From Veillonella sp. DNF00869 (GTDB lineage Bacteria; Bacillota; Negativicutes; Veillonellales; Veillonellaceae), in contig NZ_KQ960771.1 in the NCBI RefSeq assembly GCF_001553345.1, forward strand, positions 136,215-200,214: 64,000 bases of DNA, written 5' to 3'. The notes beneath the pieces were generated by a model. It was not told the origin of the DNA. It did no database searches and saw only the letters and a list, made by a program, of their open reading frames with translations. How positions within the stretch are numbered: the first letter of the stretch is position 1; each line of letters starts with the position of its first letter. Of this stretch, positions 18,517-28,486 are shown in pieces. A program made the translations under genes and the position numbers.

Positions 18517-19980
18517 ATGAAACCATCAATAGAAACGGTAAAACAATTAGGACAGGGATTTGATATCGTACCGGTCTATGTAGAATTATTATCGGATATT
18601 CGTACACCTATTTCTGTATTGAAAGCGTTAAAAAAGATGAGCGCTCATACATTCTTATTGGAAAGTGCAGATAACACCCATCACTGGGGGCGATATTCTT
18701 TCTTAGGTTATAATCCATTGTTAGAAGTAACATGCAAAAACCATATGATGACGATCAAAGGAGATATGATACGTACGTTTACATGTCATAATCCAGCAGA
18801 AGAAATTCGAAACATCTTGGGTCAATATAAAAGCCCTAGAGTAGAAGCATTGCCAACTTTCACAGGTGGATTTGTGGGATACTTCGCCTATGAATACATA
18901 CGTTACATTGAGCCTACCTTAGATCAACATATTAGTGATACAGATACGAGTATGGTGAACGATGTAGATCTTATGCTCTTCGATAAAGTCATTGCGTTCG
19001 ACCATTATAAAAATAAAATCTATATCATCGGTCATGTACGTACAGACGATATTGAACGTAATTACGAGCGTACCCAATTGGAATTGCAAGCCTTAGCAGA
19101 CCTAGTGAAAGAAGGCGAAGAGGCTCAAATCGAGCGAGGTGTATTAGAAAGTGAATTCACCTCGGAGTTTACTTCCGAAGAATACCAAGAAGTAGTACGA
19201 AAAACACAACATTACATCACGGAAGGAGATATCTTTCAAGCCGTCGTATCCAATCGTAGAGAAGCAAAATTCAAAGGAAGTTTACTCAATGCTTATCGTG
19301 TACTAAGAACGATGAATCCATCTCCGTATATGTTCTATATGAGTGGTAAGTCTGTAGAATTAACGGGAGCTTCACCGGAAACATTGGTGAAATTGCAAGA
19401 TAGAAGCGTCTATACATTCCCAATTGCGGGCACATTGCCACGGGGCAAGAATGAAGAGGAAGATAGAGCGCAAGAGGCTAAGTTAAGCAAAGATGAAAAA
19501 GAATTAGCAGAACATAATATGCTCGTCGATTTAGGACGTAACGACATTGGTAAAGTCTGTGAGTTCGGGTCCGTCCAAGTAGAAGCGTTACATCAATTAC
19601 AACGGTTCTCTCACGTGATTCATTTAACGAGTACTGTGAAAGGAACATTAAGAGAAGAGTTTGATGCCTTAGATGCTATCGGTGCTACTTTACCGGCAGG
19701 CACTTTATCGGGGGCTCCTAAAATTCGTGCCATTCAGATTTTACAAGAATTAGAGAAAAGTCCTCGTGGTGTCTACGGTGGTGCTGTAGGATACTTAGAT
19801 TTCTCCGGAAATATGGATGTGTGTATTGGTATCCGCATGGCCATGGCAAAAGATGGTCGGGTATTCGTTCGTTCCGGCGGTGGCATTGTGCGAGATAGTG
19901 TGCCTGTGAATGAGTATAATGAAACTATCCACAAAGCACAATCTATGGTAACGGCTATCACATTGGCACAGGAGGTGTAA
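18517..19980 (+). CDS. trpE: Anthranilate synthase component I
   Basis: 487 residues from ATG 18517, preceded by GCAGGAGG; an upstream in-frame ATG at 18460 lies inside the T-box terminator and is rejected. TrpE converts chorismate and ammonia to anthranilate, with glutamine amide nitrogen supplied by TrpG. The N-terminal domain carries the feedback motif LLES (residues 47-50), where tryptophan binds in known enzymes. The C-terminal chorismate-binding domain shows ELTGASPETLVKL, PIAGTLPRGK and the catalytic-site NMLVDLGRNDIGKV. It is the first gene of the operon, one base from trpG, suggesting coupled synthesis of the complex. Confidence 0.97.
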   Translation: MKPSIETVKQLGQGFDIVPVYVELLSDIRTPISVLKALKKMSAHTFLLESADNTHHWGRYSFLGYNPLLEVTCKNHMMTIKGDMIRTFTCHNPAEEIRNILGQYKSPRVEALPTFTGGFVGYFAYEYIRYIEPTLDQHISDTDTSMVNDVDLMLFDKVIAFDHYKNKIYIIGHVRTDDIERNYERTQLELQALADLVKEGEEAQIERGVLESEFTSEFTSEEYQEVVRKTQHYITEGDIFQAVVSNRREAKFKGSLLNAYRVLRTMNPSPYMFYMSGKSVELTGASPETLVKLQDRSVYTFPIAGTLPRGKNEEEDRAQEAKLSKDEKELAEHNMLVDLGRNDIGKVCEFGSVQVEALHQLQRFSHVIHLTSTVKGTLREEFDALDAIGATLPAGTLSGAPKIRAIQILQELEKSPRGVYGGAVGYLDFSGNMDVCIGIRMAMAKDGRVFVRSGGGIVRDSVPVNEYNETIHKAQSMVTAITLAQEV

Positions 19981-19981
19981 C

Positions 19982-20560
19982 ATGGTATTACTTATCGATC
20001 ATTACGATAGTTTCTCTTTTAACATTTATCAATTAATTGGCTCGCTAGTAAAAGATATTAAGGTAATCCGCAGTGATGAAATGACAGTGAAAGAAATTCA
20101 AGAGCTTTCACCTGAGTGCGTCATCCTTTCACCAGGCACGGGCAGACCAAAAGATGCAGGTGTGTATGAAGAATTGCTGGAAATATGCCAAGGTGAGTTT
20201 CCTATCTTGGGCATTTGCTTGGGCCATCAAGCCATGGGCGAAGTGTTCGGCGCCACTGTGGGATATGCGAAAGAAGTCATGCATGGCAAACAAAGCGTAG
20301 CTACCCAATGTTATCCATCCATATTATGGAAAGATATTCCTCAAGAGTTCCCCGTAGCGCGGTATCATTCCTTAGCAGTTTTGGAAGATACCCTAGGAGA
20401 TGAACTAGTAGTAACGGCTCGTACGGAAGATGGAGAAATCATGGCCATGGAACATAGAACACATCCGATTTACGGAGTGCAATTCCATCCAGAGTCTATT
20501 TTGACACCGCAAGGAACACAAATGGTTAAGAATTTCTTGGAATATCATAAGATTATATAA
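19982..20560 (+). CDS. trpG: Anthranilate synthase component II (glutamine amidotransferase)
   Basis: 192 residues. A class I glutamine amidotransferase supplying ammonia to TrpE. The catalytic triad is visible: nucleophilic Cys in GICLGHQAMGE, and His/Glu in GVQFHPESI. The oxyanion-loop LSPGTGRPKDAG and N-terminal IDHYDSFSFN are typical of TrpG/PabA. It is a stand-alone protein, not fused to TrpD. The start is one base after the trpE stop. It could also serve folate synthesis as an amphibolic TrpG/PabA, since no pabA is seen nearby; that is inference. Confidence 0.96.
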   Translation: MVLLIDHYDSFSFNIYQLIGSLVKDIKVIRSDEMTVKEIQELSPECVILSPGTGRPKDAGVYEELLEICQGEFPILGICLGHQAMGEVFGATVGYAKEVMHGKQSVATQCYPSILWKDIPQEFPVARYHSLAVLEDTLGDELVVTARTEDGEIMAMEHRTHPIYGVQFHPESILTPQGTQMVKNFLEYHKII

Positions 20561-20574
20561 GGGAGATATAGAGT

Positions 20575-21591
20575 ATGATTCAACAAGCAATACGCCTTGT
20601 CACAGAGGGACAAGATATGCCATATGAAGTGGCAAAAGCAACGATGAACGCTATTATGAGTGGAGACGTACAGGAAGTGCCTATGGCTGCTTTTTTAGGT
20701 GGTTTACAAGCAAAGGGACCTAGCGTTACAGAGATTACCGCCTTTGCGGAAGTCATGCGAGAAAAAGCCGGCTCTGTGCCACATGACAATACAGTGGTAG
20801 AAATCGTAGGTACCGGTGGAGATGGTAGTAGTACTTTCAACATTTCTACGACATCTGCCATCCTACTAGCTGCAGCGGGAGTTCCTATCGCTAAACATGG
20901 GAATCGTAGCGTATCTAGTAAATGTGGCGCCGCTGATGTGCTAGAAGCATTGGGTGTGAAACTAGAACTCAATGGAGAGCAGAATAAAAAAGTGTTAGAA
21001 GAAGCAAATATTTGCTTTATGTTTGCTCCGGTATATCATGAAGCGATGAAATACGCAGGTCCTGTACGAAAATCTATGGGGGTCAGAACCGTATTTAATA
21101 TCTTGGGACCTTTGGCAAACCCAGCAGGTGCAACGGTAGAACTGATGGGTGTATACGATCGGTCCTTAGTGGAACCATTGGCACAGGTTTTATCTAACTT
21201 AGGTGTTCATCGTGGTGCTGTCGTATATGGTAGCGATGGGCTAGATGAAATTACAGCAACCGGAACAACGACAGTGTGCGAAATCAATCATGGTACGTTC
21301 AAGACCTATGAATTAGATCCTAAGGACTATGGATTTGACTGCGCCACACCAGATGAACTTGTAGGTGGTGACGCAAAAGTTAATGCAGAGATTACACGTA
21401 CACTATTAGAAGGCAAAGATAGAAGCGGTCGTGCTACCGCTGTGATTTTAAATGCGGGCATGGCATACTACTTAGCCAAAGAGGGAACGGTAACCTTAGA
21501 GAATGCTTTTAAAACGGTGCAAGAGTTATTGTATTCTGGTGTTGGAGCAAAGGCACTTTTAAAATTTGTGAAAGCATCACAAAATGCTTAA
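20575..21591 (+). CDS. trpD: Anthranilate phosphoribosyltransferase
   Basis: 338 residues, normal length. It transfers the phosphoribosyl group of PRPP to anthranilate. The PRPP-binding motif GTGGDGSSTFNIST and the following KHGNRSVSSKCGAADVLEALG are intact, as is VFNILGPLANPA. It starts at ATG 20575 behind GGGAGATATAG, 14 bp after trpG. The following gap of about 210 bp before trpC is the largest in the operon and shows no clear terminator. Confidence 0.96.
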   Translation: MIQQAIRLVTEGQDMPYEVAKATMNAIMSGDVQEVPMAAFLGGLQAKGPSVTEITAFAEVMREKAGSVPHDNTVVEIVGTGGDGSSTFNISTTSAILLAAAGVPIAKHGNRSVSSKCGAADVLEALGVKLELNGEQNKKVLEEANICFMFAPVYHEAMKYAGPVRKSMGVRTVFNILGPLANPAGATVELMGVYDRSLVEPLAQVLSNLGVHRGAVVYGSDGLDEITATGTTTVCEINHGTFKTYELDPKDYGFDCATPDELVGGDAKVNAEITRTLLEGKDRSGRATAVILNAGMAYYLAKEGTVTLENAFKTVQELLYSGVGAKALLKFVKASQNA

Positions 21592-21802
21592 TAGGCCGTG
21601 ATTGTCAATATATTTATAAAGCGGGAGATATCCTTTAGGAATAGTAGATTCTAAAACGTATTTAGGTATTTTGGTAACTAAATAGTACAAATATAGTAAT
21701 TCCTACCCATATCATTTAGATATATGAATGCTACGGAAAGTGTTTTGGCATATACATACTATGATAATAAGGTTATTCCAGAATAATAGGATAGAAATAG
21801 TT

Positions 21803-23368
21803 ATGATATTAGATAAGATTGTAGCAGCTACTGAAAAACGGGTCTATGACGCAAAAGATAATTTACCCTTGTCAGAGTTGCAACAGCAAGTAGAAAGAAT
21901 GCCTATTACGAAGGATTTTCTTTTTGAACAGGCATTACAAGAATTAGATTTTAATTTTATATGTGAAGTGAAAAAAGCGTCTCCATCAAAAGGGATAATT
22001 GCAGAAGATTTTCCCTATTTAGAGATAGCCAAGGAGTACGAAATGGCAGGGGCGGCTGCTATTTCCGTGTTGACAGAACCAGATTTCTTTTTAGGTAGCC
22101 CGCAATATTTACAAGAAATTGCTGAAGCGGTACATATTCCTGTATTACGGAAGGACTTTATTATCGATGAATATCAAATCTATGAAGAAAAATTGTGGGG
22201 TGCCTCAGCTATATTACTCATAGCCGCTATCTTGAATGATGAAACAATGGCACGCTTTCATAAGTTGGCAGATAGTTTGGGTCTATCTTGTTTGGTAGAA
22301 GCTCACGATGAAACGGAAGTATTGCGAGCAGTGAATATAGGGGCCCGCATCATTGGGGTCAATAACCGAAATTTAAAAGATTTTACGGTGGACGTGAACA
22401 ATAGCATTCGCCTACGAAAGCTAGTGGATGATTCAGTGATTTTCGTTTCTGAAAGTGGCCTAGATACAGCCGCAGATATCCAACGGTTACGAGACAACAA
22501 GATTCACGCTGCACTTATGGGTGAAAGCTTTATGCGAACTAACGATAAAGTTGCTAAATTAGCTGAATTGTATGGACCTATCAGATCGAAATGTTATATA
22601 CATAATAATACAGAACGAGACAGGTTAGGAACAGAAGATACATCTAACATAGAGGTACCAAGTGCACCAACAGTAGATGAAGCTACTCAATCTAGTTATG
22701 AGGTTAAGGTCAAATTTTGTGGCATATCCCAAGAAGATACAGTTCCTGTATTACTGGAGACACAACCAGACTATGTGGGGTTCATCTTTGCACCCAGCAA
22801 ACGACAAGTGACGGTAGAACAAGCCAAATCTATTACGAGAAGTTTGCAAGATAGCGTACACACTACAAGCGGTAACAAATGCTGCTCACGGGTAGGCGTA
22901 TTTGTGAATGAAACGATACCTACTATTGTAGAGATTACAAAGGCAGTACCACTTTCAGTAGTGCAATTACATGGAGATGAAACTGTAACATATATTGAAA
23001 CATTACGGAGCCAATTACGGGAAGAACAATTAGAATCCATTGAGATTTGGAAAGCTATACAAGTGCAAGGTAAAGAAGATATCTTGCCATGGAAACAAGC
23101 TCCCATCGATGGACTGGTGGTAGATGCCTATTCAAAGGAAGAACGTGGAGGCACTGGTAAGACTATTGATTGGTCATTGCTTGATGATGTGCAGGTTCCA
23201 TACTACCTAGCAGGCGGTATAGGGCTACACAATGTAGCTCGTGCCATTCGTCGACTACAGCCTTATGGGCTCGACATGAGTAGTAGTCTAGAGACAAATG
23301 GGCAAAAAGATGTGAAGAAAATAAAATCTATGGCACAGATTATTAAAACAGTAACAAATAGATGCTAA
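21803..23368 (+). CDS. trpCF: Fused indole-3-glycerol-phosphate synthase / phosphoribosylanthranilate isomerase
   Basis: 521 residues from ATG 21803, chosen because TrpC proteins begin here (MILDKIVAATEKR); an ATG at 21728 would add 25 unrelated residues. Residues 1 to about 258 are the TrpC domain (FICEVKKASPSKG, VLRKDFIIDEYQIYE, IIGVNNRNLKDF, VSESGL). A hydrophilic linker of about 40 residues (259-300) joins it to the TrpF domain (VKFCGISQ, VGVFVN, VVQLHGDE, YLAGGIG). The order is C then F, as in the enterobacterial fusion. The two activities catalyse consecutive steps: PRA isomerisation, then ring closure to indole-glycerol phosphate. The 3' end is tandemly duplicated (see the repeat at 23314). 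Confidence 0.95.
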   Translation: MILDKIVAATEKRVYDAKDNLPLSELQQQVERMPITKDFLFEQALQELDFNFICEVKKASPSKGIIAEDFPYLEIAKEYEMAGAAAISVLTEPDFFLGSPQYLQEIAEAVHIPVLRKDFIIDEYQIYEEKLWGASAILLIAAILNDETMARFHKLADSLGLSCLVEAHDETEVLRAVNIGARIIGVNNRNLKDFTVDVNNSIRLRKLVDDSVIFVSESGLDTAADIQRLRDNKIHAALMGESFMRTNDKVAKLAELYGPIRSKCYIHNNTERDRLGTEDTSNIEVPSAPTVDEATQSSYEVKVKFCGISQEDTVPVLLETQPDYVGFIFAPSKRQVTVEQAKSITRSLQDSVHTTSGNKCCSRVGVFVNETIPTIVEITKAVPLSVVQLHGDETVTYIETLRSQLREEQLESIEIWKAIQVQGKEDILPWKQAPIDGLVVDAYSKEERGGTGKTIDWSLLDDVQVPYYLAGGIGLHNVARAIRRLQPYGLDMSSSLETNGQKDVKKIKSMAQIIKTVTNRC

Positions 23369-23417
23369 GAAAATGAAAACTATGGAACAGATCGTTAAGA
23401 TAGTAACAAGCAGATAA
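23314..23417 (+). repeat. Diverged tandem duplication of the trpCF 3' end
   Basis: The last ~50 bases of trpCF (about 23314-23366, encoding KIKSMAQIIKTVTNRC) recur directly after the stop (about 23370-23417). There the reading, in another frame, is KMKTMEQIVKIVTSR followed by TAA. The second copy is not translated in frame with trpCF and falls just before the trpB ribosome site. Confidence 0.75.
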
Positions 23418-23428
23418 GGAGATAGACT

Positions 23429-24622
23429 ATGACAACACATCGCCATGGCTATTTTGGTGAATTTGGTGGACAATTCATGCCAGAAACACTAATGAATGCC
23501 ATCATTGAACTGGAAGCAGCCTATGAAATGTATAAAAATGATCCTGAATTTGTTAAGGAATTAGAAGATTTACATGTATCCTATACCGGCCGTCCATCCT
23601 TACTATATTTTGCAGAACAAATGACAAAAGATTTGGGCGGAGCTAAAATTTACTTAAAACGGGAAGACTTAAACCATACAGGATCCCACAAATTAAATAA
23701 TGTGTTAGGTCAAATGTTATTGGCTAAGCGAATGGGTAAAACGAGAGTGATTGCAGAAACGGGTGCCGGTCAACATGGTGTAGCCACTGCCACAGTGGCG
23801 GCTTTAATGGGCATGGAATGTGAAATTTTCATGGGTCAAGAAGACTGTGAGCGACAAGCTTTAAATGTATACCGCATGGAACTATTAGGTGCTAAGGTGC
23901 ATCCGGTTACTTCTGGAACAGGTACCCTGAAAGATGCTGTGTCTGAAACGATGCGGGAATGGACCAATCGAATGGCGGACACCCATTATGTCTTAGGATC
24001 TGTTATGGGGGCTCATCCGTTCCCTATGATGGTACGTGACTTTCAGTCCATCATCAGTCGTGAGGCACGGGAGCAAATTTTAGAAAAAGAAGGTAAATTA
24101 CCTGCTGCCGTATTAGCTTGTGTTGGTGGCGGTAGTAATGCCATTGGTATGTTCTATCATTTCATTCAGGATGAAGGTGTACGACTCATCGGTTGTGAAG
24201 CGGCTGGCAAAGGAGTTGATACAGAAGAACATGCAGCAACCATGACAAAAGGTACAGTAGGTATTTTCCATGGTATGAAATCTTACTTCTGTCAAAATTC
24301 CTATGGACAAATCGCACCTGTATTTTCTATTTCAGCAGGTTTGGATTATCCAGGAATAGGTCCAGAGCATGCCTATTTACATGACAGTGGCCGTGCTCAA
24401 TATGTGCCCATAACAGACGATGAGGCAGTGGATGCTTTTGAATATCTGTCTCGTATGGAGGGCATTATTCCAGCTATTGAAAGTGCTCATGCCGTAGCCC
24501 ATGCTATGCGATTGGCACCTACGTTAGGTCCTGATGAAAGTATCATCATTTGCTTATCCGGACGTGGTGATAAGGATGTAGCAGCTATGGCGAGATATAG
24601 AGGGGTGAATTTACATGAATAA
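23429..24622 (+). CDS. trpB: Tryptophan synthase beta chain
   Basis: 397 residues, canonical length. This PLP enzyme condenses indole (channelled from TrpA) with serine. The PLP lysine is in [13 protein letters not shown]; the phosphate-binding loop is [11 protein letters not shown]; the N-terminal [13 protein letters not shown] and [13 protein letters not shown] are family hallmarks. It starts at ATG 23429 behind AAGGAG. Its end overlaps trpA by 8 bases, consistent with coupled translation of the alpha2-beta2 complex. Confidence 0.97.
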   Translation: MTTHRHGYFGEFGGQFMPETLMNAIIELEAAYEMYKNDPEFVKELEDLHVSYTGRPSLLYFAEQMTKDLGGAKIYLKREDLNHTGSHKLNNVLGQMLLAKRMGKTRVIAETGAGQHGVATATVAALMGMECEIFMGQEDCERQALNVYRMELLGAKVHPVTSGTGTLKDAVSETMREWTNRMADTHYVLGSVMGAHPFPMMVRDFQSIISREAREQILEKEGKLPAAVLACVGGGSNAIGMFYHFIQDEGVRLIGCEAAGKGVDTEEHAATMTKGTVGIFHGMKSYFCQNSYGQIAPVFSISAGLDYPGIGPEHAYLHDSGRAQYVPITDDEAVDAFEYLSRMEGIIPAIESAHAVAHAMRLAPTLGPDESIIICLSGRGDKDVAAMARYRGVNLHE

Positions 24623-25400
24623 GATAACAATAGCAGAGGCTTTCAAAAAGAAAGCATTTATCCCTTTCATTACTTCCGGTGACCAAGGGATTGATGCCAC
24701 AGAGAAATACATTCGTACTATGGCGAAGGCGGGGGCCAGTTTGATTGAAATTGGCATTCCTTTTTCTGATCCTGTAGCAGAAGGTCCTGTCATTCAAGCC
24801 GCCAGTGAGCGCGCTCTATCCACAGGCATTACAACAGATGATATCTTTGATATGGTAAAACGTTTGCGCACCGGTACAGAGCCGTTGACCATACCACTTG
24901 TGTTCATGACCTATTTGAACCCTATCTATGTGTATGGTGTTGAAAGCTTCATGACACGCTGTGAAGAAGTGGGAATCCAAGGTGTCATTGTGCCAGACTG
25001 TCCATTGGAAGAAAAACAAGAATTATCCCATCAAGCAAAAGCTCATGGCGTTGCTGTCATTTCATTAATTGCACCTACTTCAGAGCAACGAATTGAGGAG
25101 ATTGCTAGTCAAGCAGAAGGCTTTGTGTATTGTGTGTCATCTCTTGGTGTAACAGGTATGCGCAGTGACATTACAACAGACATTGCTAGCATCGTAGAAC
25201 AAGTTCGTCAATACACAGATATTCCTGTAGCTGTTGGCTTTGGTATTTCCACGCCGGAACAAGCAAAGGCGATGGCCGCAGTATCTGATGGAGCCATCGT
25301 AGGCAGTGCCATTGTGAAACAAATTGGAGAGTGGGGTCCTAATGGTGAACAACAATTATATAAGTACGTTTGTTCTATGGTAGAAGCTGTGGGTAACTAA
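24615..25400 (+). CDS. trpA: Tryptophan synthase alpha chain
   Basis: 261 residues. It cleaves indole-glycerol phosphate to indole and glyceraldehyde-3-phosphate in a TIM barrel. Visible marks: [16 protein letters not shown], the catalytic Glu in [29 protein letters not shown] (catalytic Asp region), [13 protein letters not shown] and GFGISTPEQ phosphate-binding loops. It is the last gene of the trp operon, with a strong terminator about 95 bp downstream. Confidence 0.97.
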   Translation: MNKITIAEAFKKKAFIPFITSGDQGIDATEKYIRTMAKAGASLIEIGIPFSDPVAEGPVIQAASERALSTGITTDDIFDMVKRLRTGTEPLTIPLVFMTYLNPIYVYGVESFMTRCEEVGIQGVIVPDCPLEEKQELSHQAKAHGVAVISLIAPTSEQRIEEIASQAEGFVYCVSSLGVTGMRSDITTDIASIVEQVRQYTDIPVAVGFGISTPEQAKAMAAVSDGAIVGSAIVKQIGEWGPNGEQQLYKYVCSMVEAVGN

Positions 25401-25493
25401 TAGTAATGTATTCTAAGGTAACTCCTATGTATGACAGAGTTACTTGGTGATAGTATCCTTTATATCCTATTCTGTTATTTACGATGTCTCTTG

Positions 25494-25533
25494 AATAGCT
25501 GTGCAAGAAGTTTCTCTTGTGCAGCTATTTTTT
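25494..25533 (+). terminator. Terminator of the trp operon
   Basis: Stem AATAGCTG (25494-25501) with CAGCTATT (25522-25529), extended inward through two G-U pairs and CAAGA/TCTTG, followed by a T-run to 25533. A weaker GTAACTC/GAGTTAC hairpin precedes it at 25418-25443. Confidence 0.85.
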
Positions 25534-25669
25534 CATCGAAAGGACATTACATTCACAGAGGATCATAGTTAAAGTAGATATACTGCAGTCTTAAAAAAAT
25601 TGATGGTAACATGATTTGATATACTGTATACTTAATACTATACATAGTTCTTAACAGGAGACATAGGGT

Positions 25670-26089
25670 ATGGAAAAAACAAGTATTGGCGTTGGGCGTG
25701 CTGCATTACATGTGGCTATCTCTGAAAGTCGCGCCGAAGAGATGGCATTGCGGAAAGAGTTTGAAGCGCAGGGGATTCATACGTGTGCTATAGATTTTGG
25801 AGGAGCTTTCACAGAGATTATTCCTAAAATCATTGAACGAGCTGTGGTAGCAGCGGACCGACAAGGGTTGATTCAAGATGATCACGTTAGCAAAGGCGCT
25901 GTGGTAGGCGCTACAGCACAAGCCTTAGAGCAACTGAAAAATAAATGTGTCGGTCTCAATGTGGGCGGTAAAGTAGGAATTGCACGTAGCCAAGAACATC
26001 TAAGTGTAGCTATTTATTTAGGTGTTGGCGTATTGCATTTAGATGAGATTGCTGTGGCTATGGCACATCGAGCTGTACCAAGTATGTAG
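25670..26089 (+). CDS. HutP-family RNA-binding regulator, lacking the usual metal-site histidines
   Basis: 139 residues. It aligns along its length with Bacillus HutP, the histidine- and magnesium-dependent antiterminator of the hut operon. Matches are GVGRAALHVAISESRAEE at the N-terminus, KIIERAVVAADRQGLIQ, then GATAQAL, VGLNVGGKVGIARSQ and LSVAIYLGVGV. In Bacillus HutP the segment after the IQ helix contains two metal-binding His residues (H73, H77); here that segment reads KGAVVGAT with no His, so the ligand or mechanism may differ. It has its own ribosome site (AGGAGACATAGGGT) and sits between the trp terminator and menB. No histidine-utilisation genes are nearby. The RNA target is unknown. 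Confidence 0.82.
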   Translation: MEKTSIGVGRAALHVAISESRAEEMALRKEFEAQGIHTCAIDFGGAFTEIIPKIIERAVVAADRQGLIQDDHVSKGAVVGATAQALEQLKNKCVGLNVGGKVGIARSQEHLSVAIYLGVGVLHLDEIAVAMAHRAVPSM

Positions 26090-26118
26090 TGGTGCTATAA
26101 ATTTTACAGTATTTTTGG

Positions 26119-26124
26119 TATAAT
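26119..26124 (+). promoter_or_regulatory. -10 element of a probable men promoter
   Basis: TATAAT in the context TTGGTATAATG, 47 bp before the menB start. There is no convincing -35 at 17 bp, so it may be a weak promoter or reached by read-through from the HutP-like gene. Confidence 0.4.
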
Positions 26125-26170
26125 GTTCTTTAGAGTTTATAGACAATAGCTAATCATTTTGGAGGTAACT

Positions 26171-27013
26171 ATGAGTCAATTCGATTGGAAAGTATTAGAT
26201 CGTAATTACGAAGATGTCATTTACGAAACATATAATGGGATTGCTAAAATTACAATTAATCGTCCAGAAGTGCGTAATGCATTCCGTCCTAAAACAGTGA
26301 TGGAGTTAATCGATGCGTTTACCATTGCTCGTGAAGATGCAGAAGTGGGCGTTATCATTTTGACTGGTGCTAATCATGGTCAAGGAGAAGATAAAGAAGC
26401 ATTCTGCTCTGGTGGTGACCAACGTGTTCGTGGAGATGGCGGTTATGTGGGGGATGATAAAATTCCTCGTCTAAACGTATTGGATTTGCAACATTTAATC
26501 CGTATTACTCCAAAACCTGTTATTGCTATGGTTAACGGTTTTGCTATTGGTGGTGGTCATGTATTGCACATCGTATGTGACCTTTCTATTGCCTCTGAAA
26601 ATGCAAAATTCGGTCAAACAGGTCCTCGTGTAGGATCTTTTGATGCTGGTTACGGTGCTGGATACTTAGCGCGTTTAGTAGGCCATAAAAAAGCTCGTGA
26701 AATTTGGTTCTTATGCCGTCAATATTCTGCAAAAGAAGCCTTAGACATGGGACTTGTCAATACAGTAGTTCCATTTGATCAATTAGAAGCAGAAACAGTA
26801 AAATGGTGTGAAGAAATTCTTCAATTATCTCCAATGGCACTTCGTTTCTTGAAAGCTTCCTTCAATGCGGATACAGATGGTTTAGCTGGTTTACAACAAT
26901 TTGCAGGGGATGCGACTTTATTGTTCTACACAACTGATGAAGGTAAAGAAGGTCGCGATGCATTTAAAGAAAAACGTAAACCTAATTTCAAACAGTTCCC
27001 TAAATTCCCTTAA
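26171..27013 (+). CDS. menB: 1,4-dihydroxy-2-naphthoyl-CoA synthase
   Basis: 280 residues from ATG 26171, preceded by GGAGG at 26161; the in-frame TTG 12 bases upstream lies on that ribosome site and is rejected. A crotonase-fold enzyme of menaquinone synthesis that cyclises o-succinylbenzoyl-CoA. Marks: [17 protein letters not shown] (MenB-specific loop), [19 protein letters not shown] (oxyanion hole) and [20 protein letters not shown], the active-site region distinguishing MenB from other crotonases. menE and a thioesterase follow, giving three consecutive pathway activities. Confidence 0.96.
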   Translation: MSQFDWKVLDRNYEDVIYETYNGIAKITINRPEVRNAFRPKTVMELIDAFTIAREDAEVGVIILTGANHGQGEDKEAFCSGGDQRVRGDGGYVGDDKIPRLNVLDLQHLIRITPKPVIAMVNGFAIGGGHVLHIVCDLSIASENAKFGQTGPRVGSFDAGYGAGYLARLVGHKKAREIWFLCRQYSAKEALDMGLVNTVVPFDQLEAETVKWCEEILQLSPMALRFLKASFNADTDGLAGLQQFAGDATLLFYTTDEGKEGRDAFKEKRKPNFKQFPKFP

Positions 27014-27024
27014 TGGGTTAGGTT

Positions 27025-28485
27025 ATGAAGTGGTTATATAATCGAGCACAAACACATGGAGATAAGCTTTTTTTAAACGAGCTTACCTATGGTACTGTGT
27101 TGGATTTAACAATAGCTACAGCAAAACGACTCGCTCCTCATCTTCGAGGGGAGAGTCGTATTGCTTTATGGGCAGAAAATTCAGTATCCATGGCGATACA
27201 CCTATTTGCTCTATCTGCATTGGGTATAGAAACAGTGTTGCTGAATACGAATCTGACTGAACGAGAAGTGACCGAACAGATGGAAAGTACGGAAGTTCGC
27301 ACCTTATTGATGTCAGAAAAAATGACACAGATATTGCGTGCACATAAGGGAGTCTGTGACATAGAGATCACAGATGTTTCTAGGTCTTCGCATAGACAAA
27401 GTACAGCAGTCTTACAGTATTTGTGCTTTTCTAAAGATATTGATTTCAACCCTATTTCTCTTAAACATAGTGACGAAAATCTAGAGTGGGATCCATCTGA
27501 TGAAAAAGTATTTTGCATCATTAATACCAGTGCTACAACAGGCAAATTCAAATCAGTCCCTGTGCGGTGGTCACAGATTAAGGCTCATGTGAAAGCTTCT
27601 GCCAATGTGCTTGGCGTGGAGAAAGATGACAATTGGCTTGTGGTGCTCCCTATGTTCCATGTCAGCGGCTTATCTATTATTTTGCGTACCTTGTACAATG
27701 GCACAAGAGCAACGATTCGTGAAAAGTTCTCGGAACAAGTCGTACTAGAGGCATTGAAAACAGATGAAGTCACCATGGTATCTTTGGTGCCTACAGTATT
27801 ACAACGCATAGTAGAACGGATACAAGTACCAACTTTACGGGCTATCTTACTAGGTGGCGAGTTTATTCCTATGCCACTCTTACAAGAGTGCGTACAACGA
27901 AATTTACCCGTCTATAAGACATACGGCATGTCAGAAACTTTTGCTCAAAGTACTACCTTTAGTATACAGGAGTATCCGAATAAATTAGCCTCTGTAGGAT
28001 ATCCTTTACAGGGTGTTACTATTGAAATTCGCAATCCTGATGAAGAAGGAGTAGGAGAAGTGTGGCTTTCATCCCCAATGCTGATGAAAGGATATCTTAA
28101 TAAAGAACTTATAAAAGGTGCTTTTAATACAGATGACATTGGATACGTAGATGAAGATGGATTTTTATATCTTTTGAATCGCAGAAAGGACATCATCATT
28201 TCTGGGGGTGAGAATATTTATCCTAAGGAAATCGAGGATATTCTATATGGAATGGACGGTATACAGGAATGTGCAGTCATTCCTGTATCAGATCCTAAGT
28301 GGGGACAAGTACCTGTATTGTGCGTGGTAACAAATTGTTCCAAAGAAGATATATCACAATATCTACTCAGTCGTTTAGCAAAGTATAAAGTACCGAAACG
28401 AATGATATATTTTGATGCATTACCGAAAAATAGTATGGGGAAAATATTGCGACAAGACTTGATTCACACAGTAGAAAGGGCATAG
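27025..28485 (+). CDS. menE: o-Succinylbenzoate-CoA ligase
   Basis: 486 residues of the adenylate-forming (ANL) superfamily. It activates o-succinylbenzoate with ATP and CoA, the step before MenB. The P-loop-like motif is INTSATTGKFKSVPV; further motifs are YGMSETFAQSTT, DDIGYVDEDGFLYLLNRRKD (hinge region) and SGGENIYPKEIE. The C-terminal catalytic Lys is in PKNSMGKILRQDL. Assignment to MenE rather than another acyl-CoA synthetase rests on length and the position between menB and a thioesterase. It lies 11 bp after menB. Confidence 0.88.
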   Translation: MKWLYNRAQTHGDKLFLNELTYGTVLDLTIATAKRLAPHLRGESRIALWAENSVSMAIHLFALSALGIETVLLNTNLTEREVTEQMESTEVRTLLMSEKMTQILRAHKGVCDIEITDVSRSSHRQSTAVLQYLCFSKDIDFNPISLKHSDENLEWDPSDEKVFCIINTSATTGKFKSVPVRWSQIKAHVKASANVLGVEKDDNWLVVLPMFHVSGLSIILRTLYNGTRATIREKFSEQVVLEALKTDEVTMVSLVPTVLQRIVERIQVPTLRAILLGGEFIPMPLLQECVQRNLPVYKTYGMSETFAQSTTFSIQEYPNKLASVGYPLQGVTIEIRNPDEEGVGEVWLSSPMLMKGYLNKELIKGAFNTDDIGYVDEDGFLYLLNRRKDIIISGGENIYPKEIEDILYGMDGIQECAVIPVSDPKWGQVPVLCVVTNCSKEDISQYLLSRLAKYKVPKRMIYFDALPKNSMGKILRQDLIHTVERA

Positions 28486-28486
28486 T

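Noticed and set aside
21728..21802. A 25-residue N-terminal extension of TrpCF
   Set aside because: TrpC proteins begin at MILDKI; the extra residues show no conservation and the upstream ATG has no better ribosome site.
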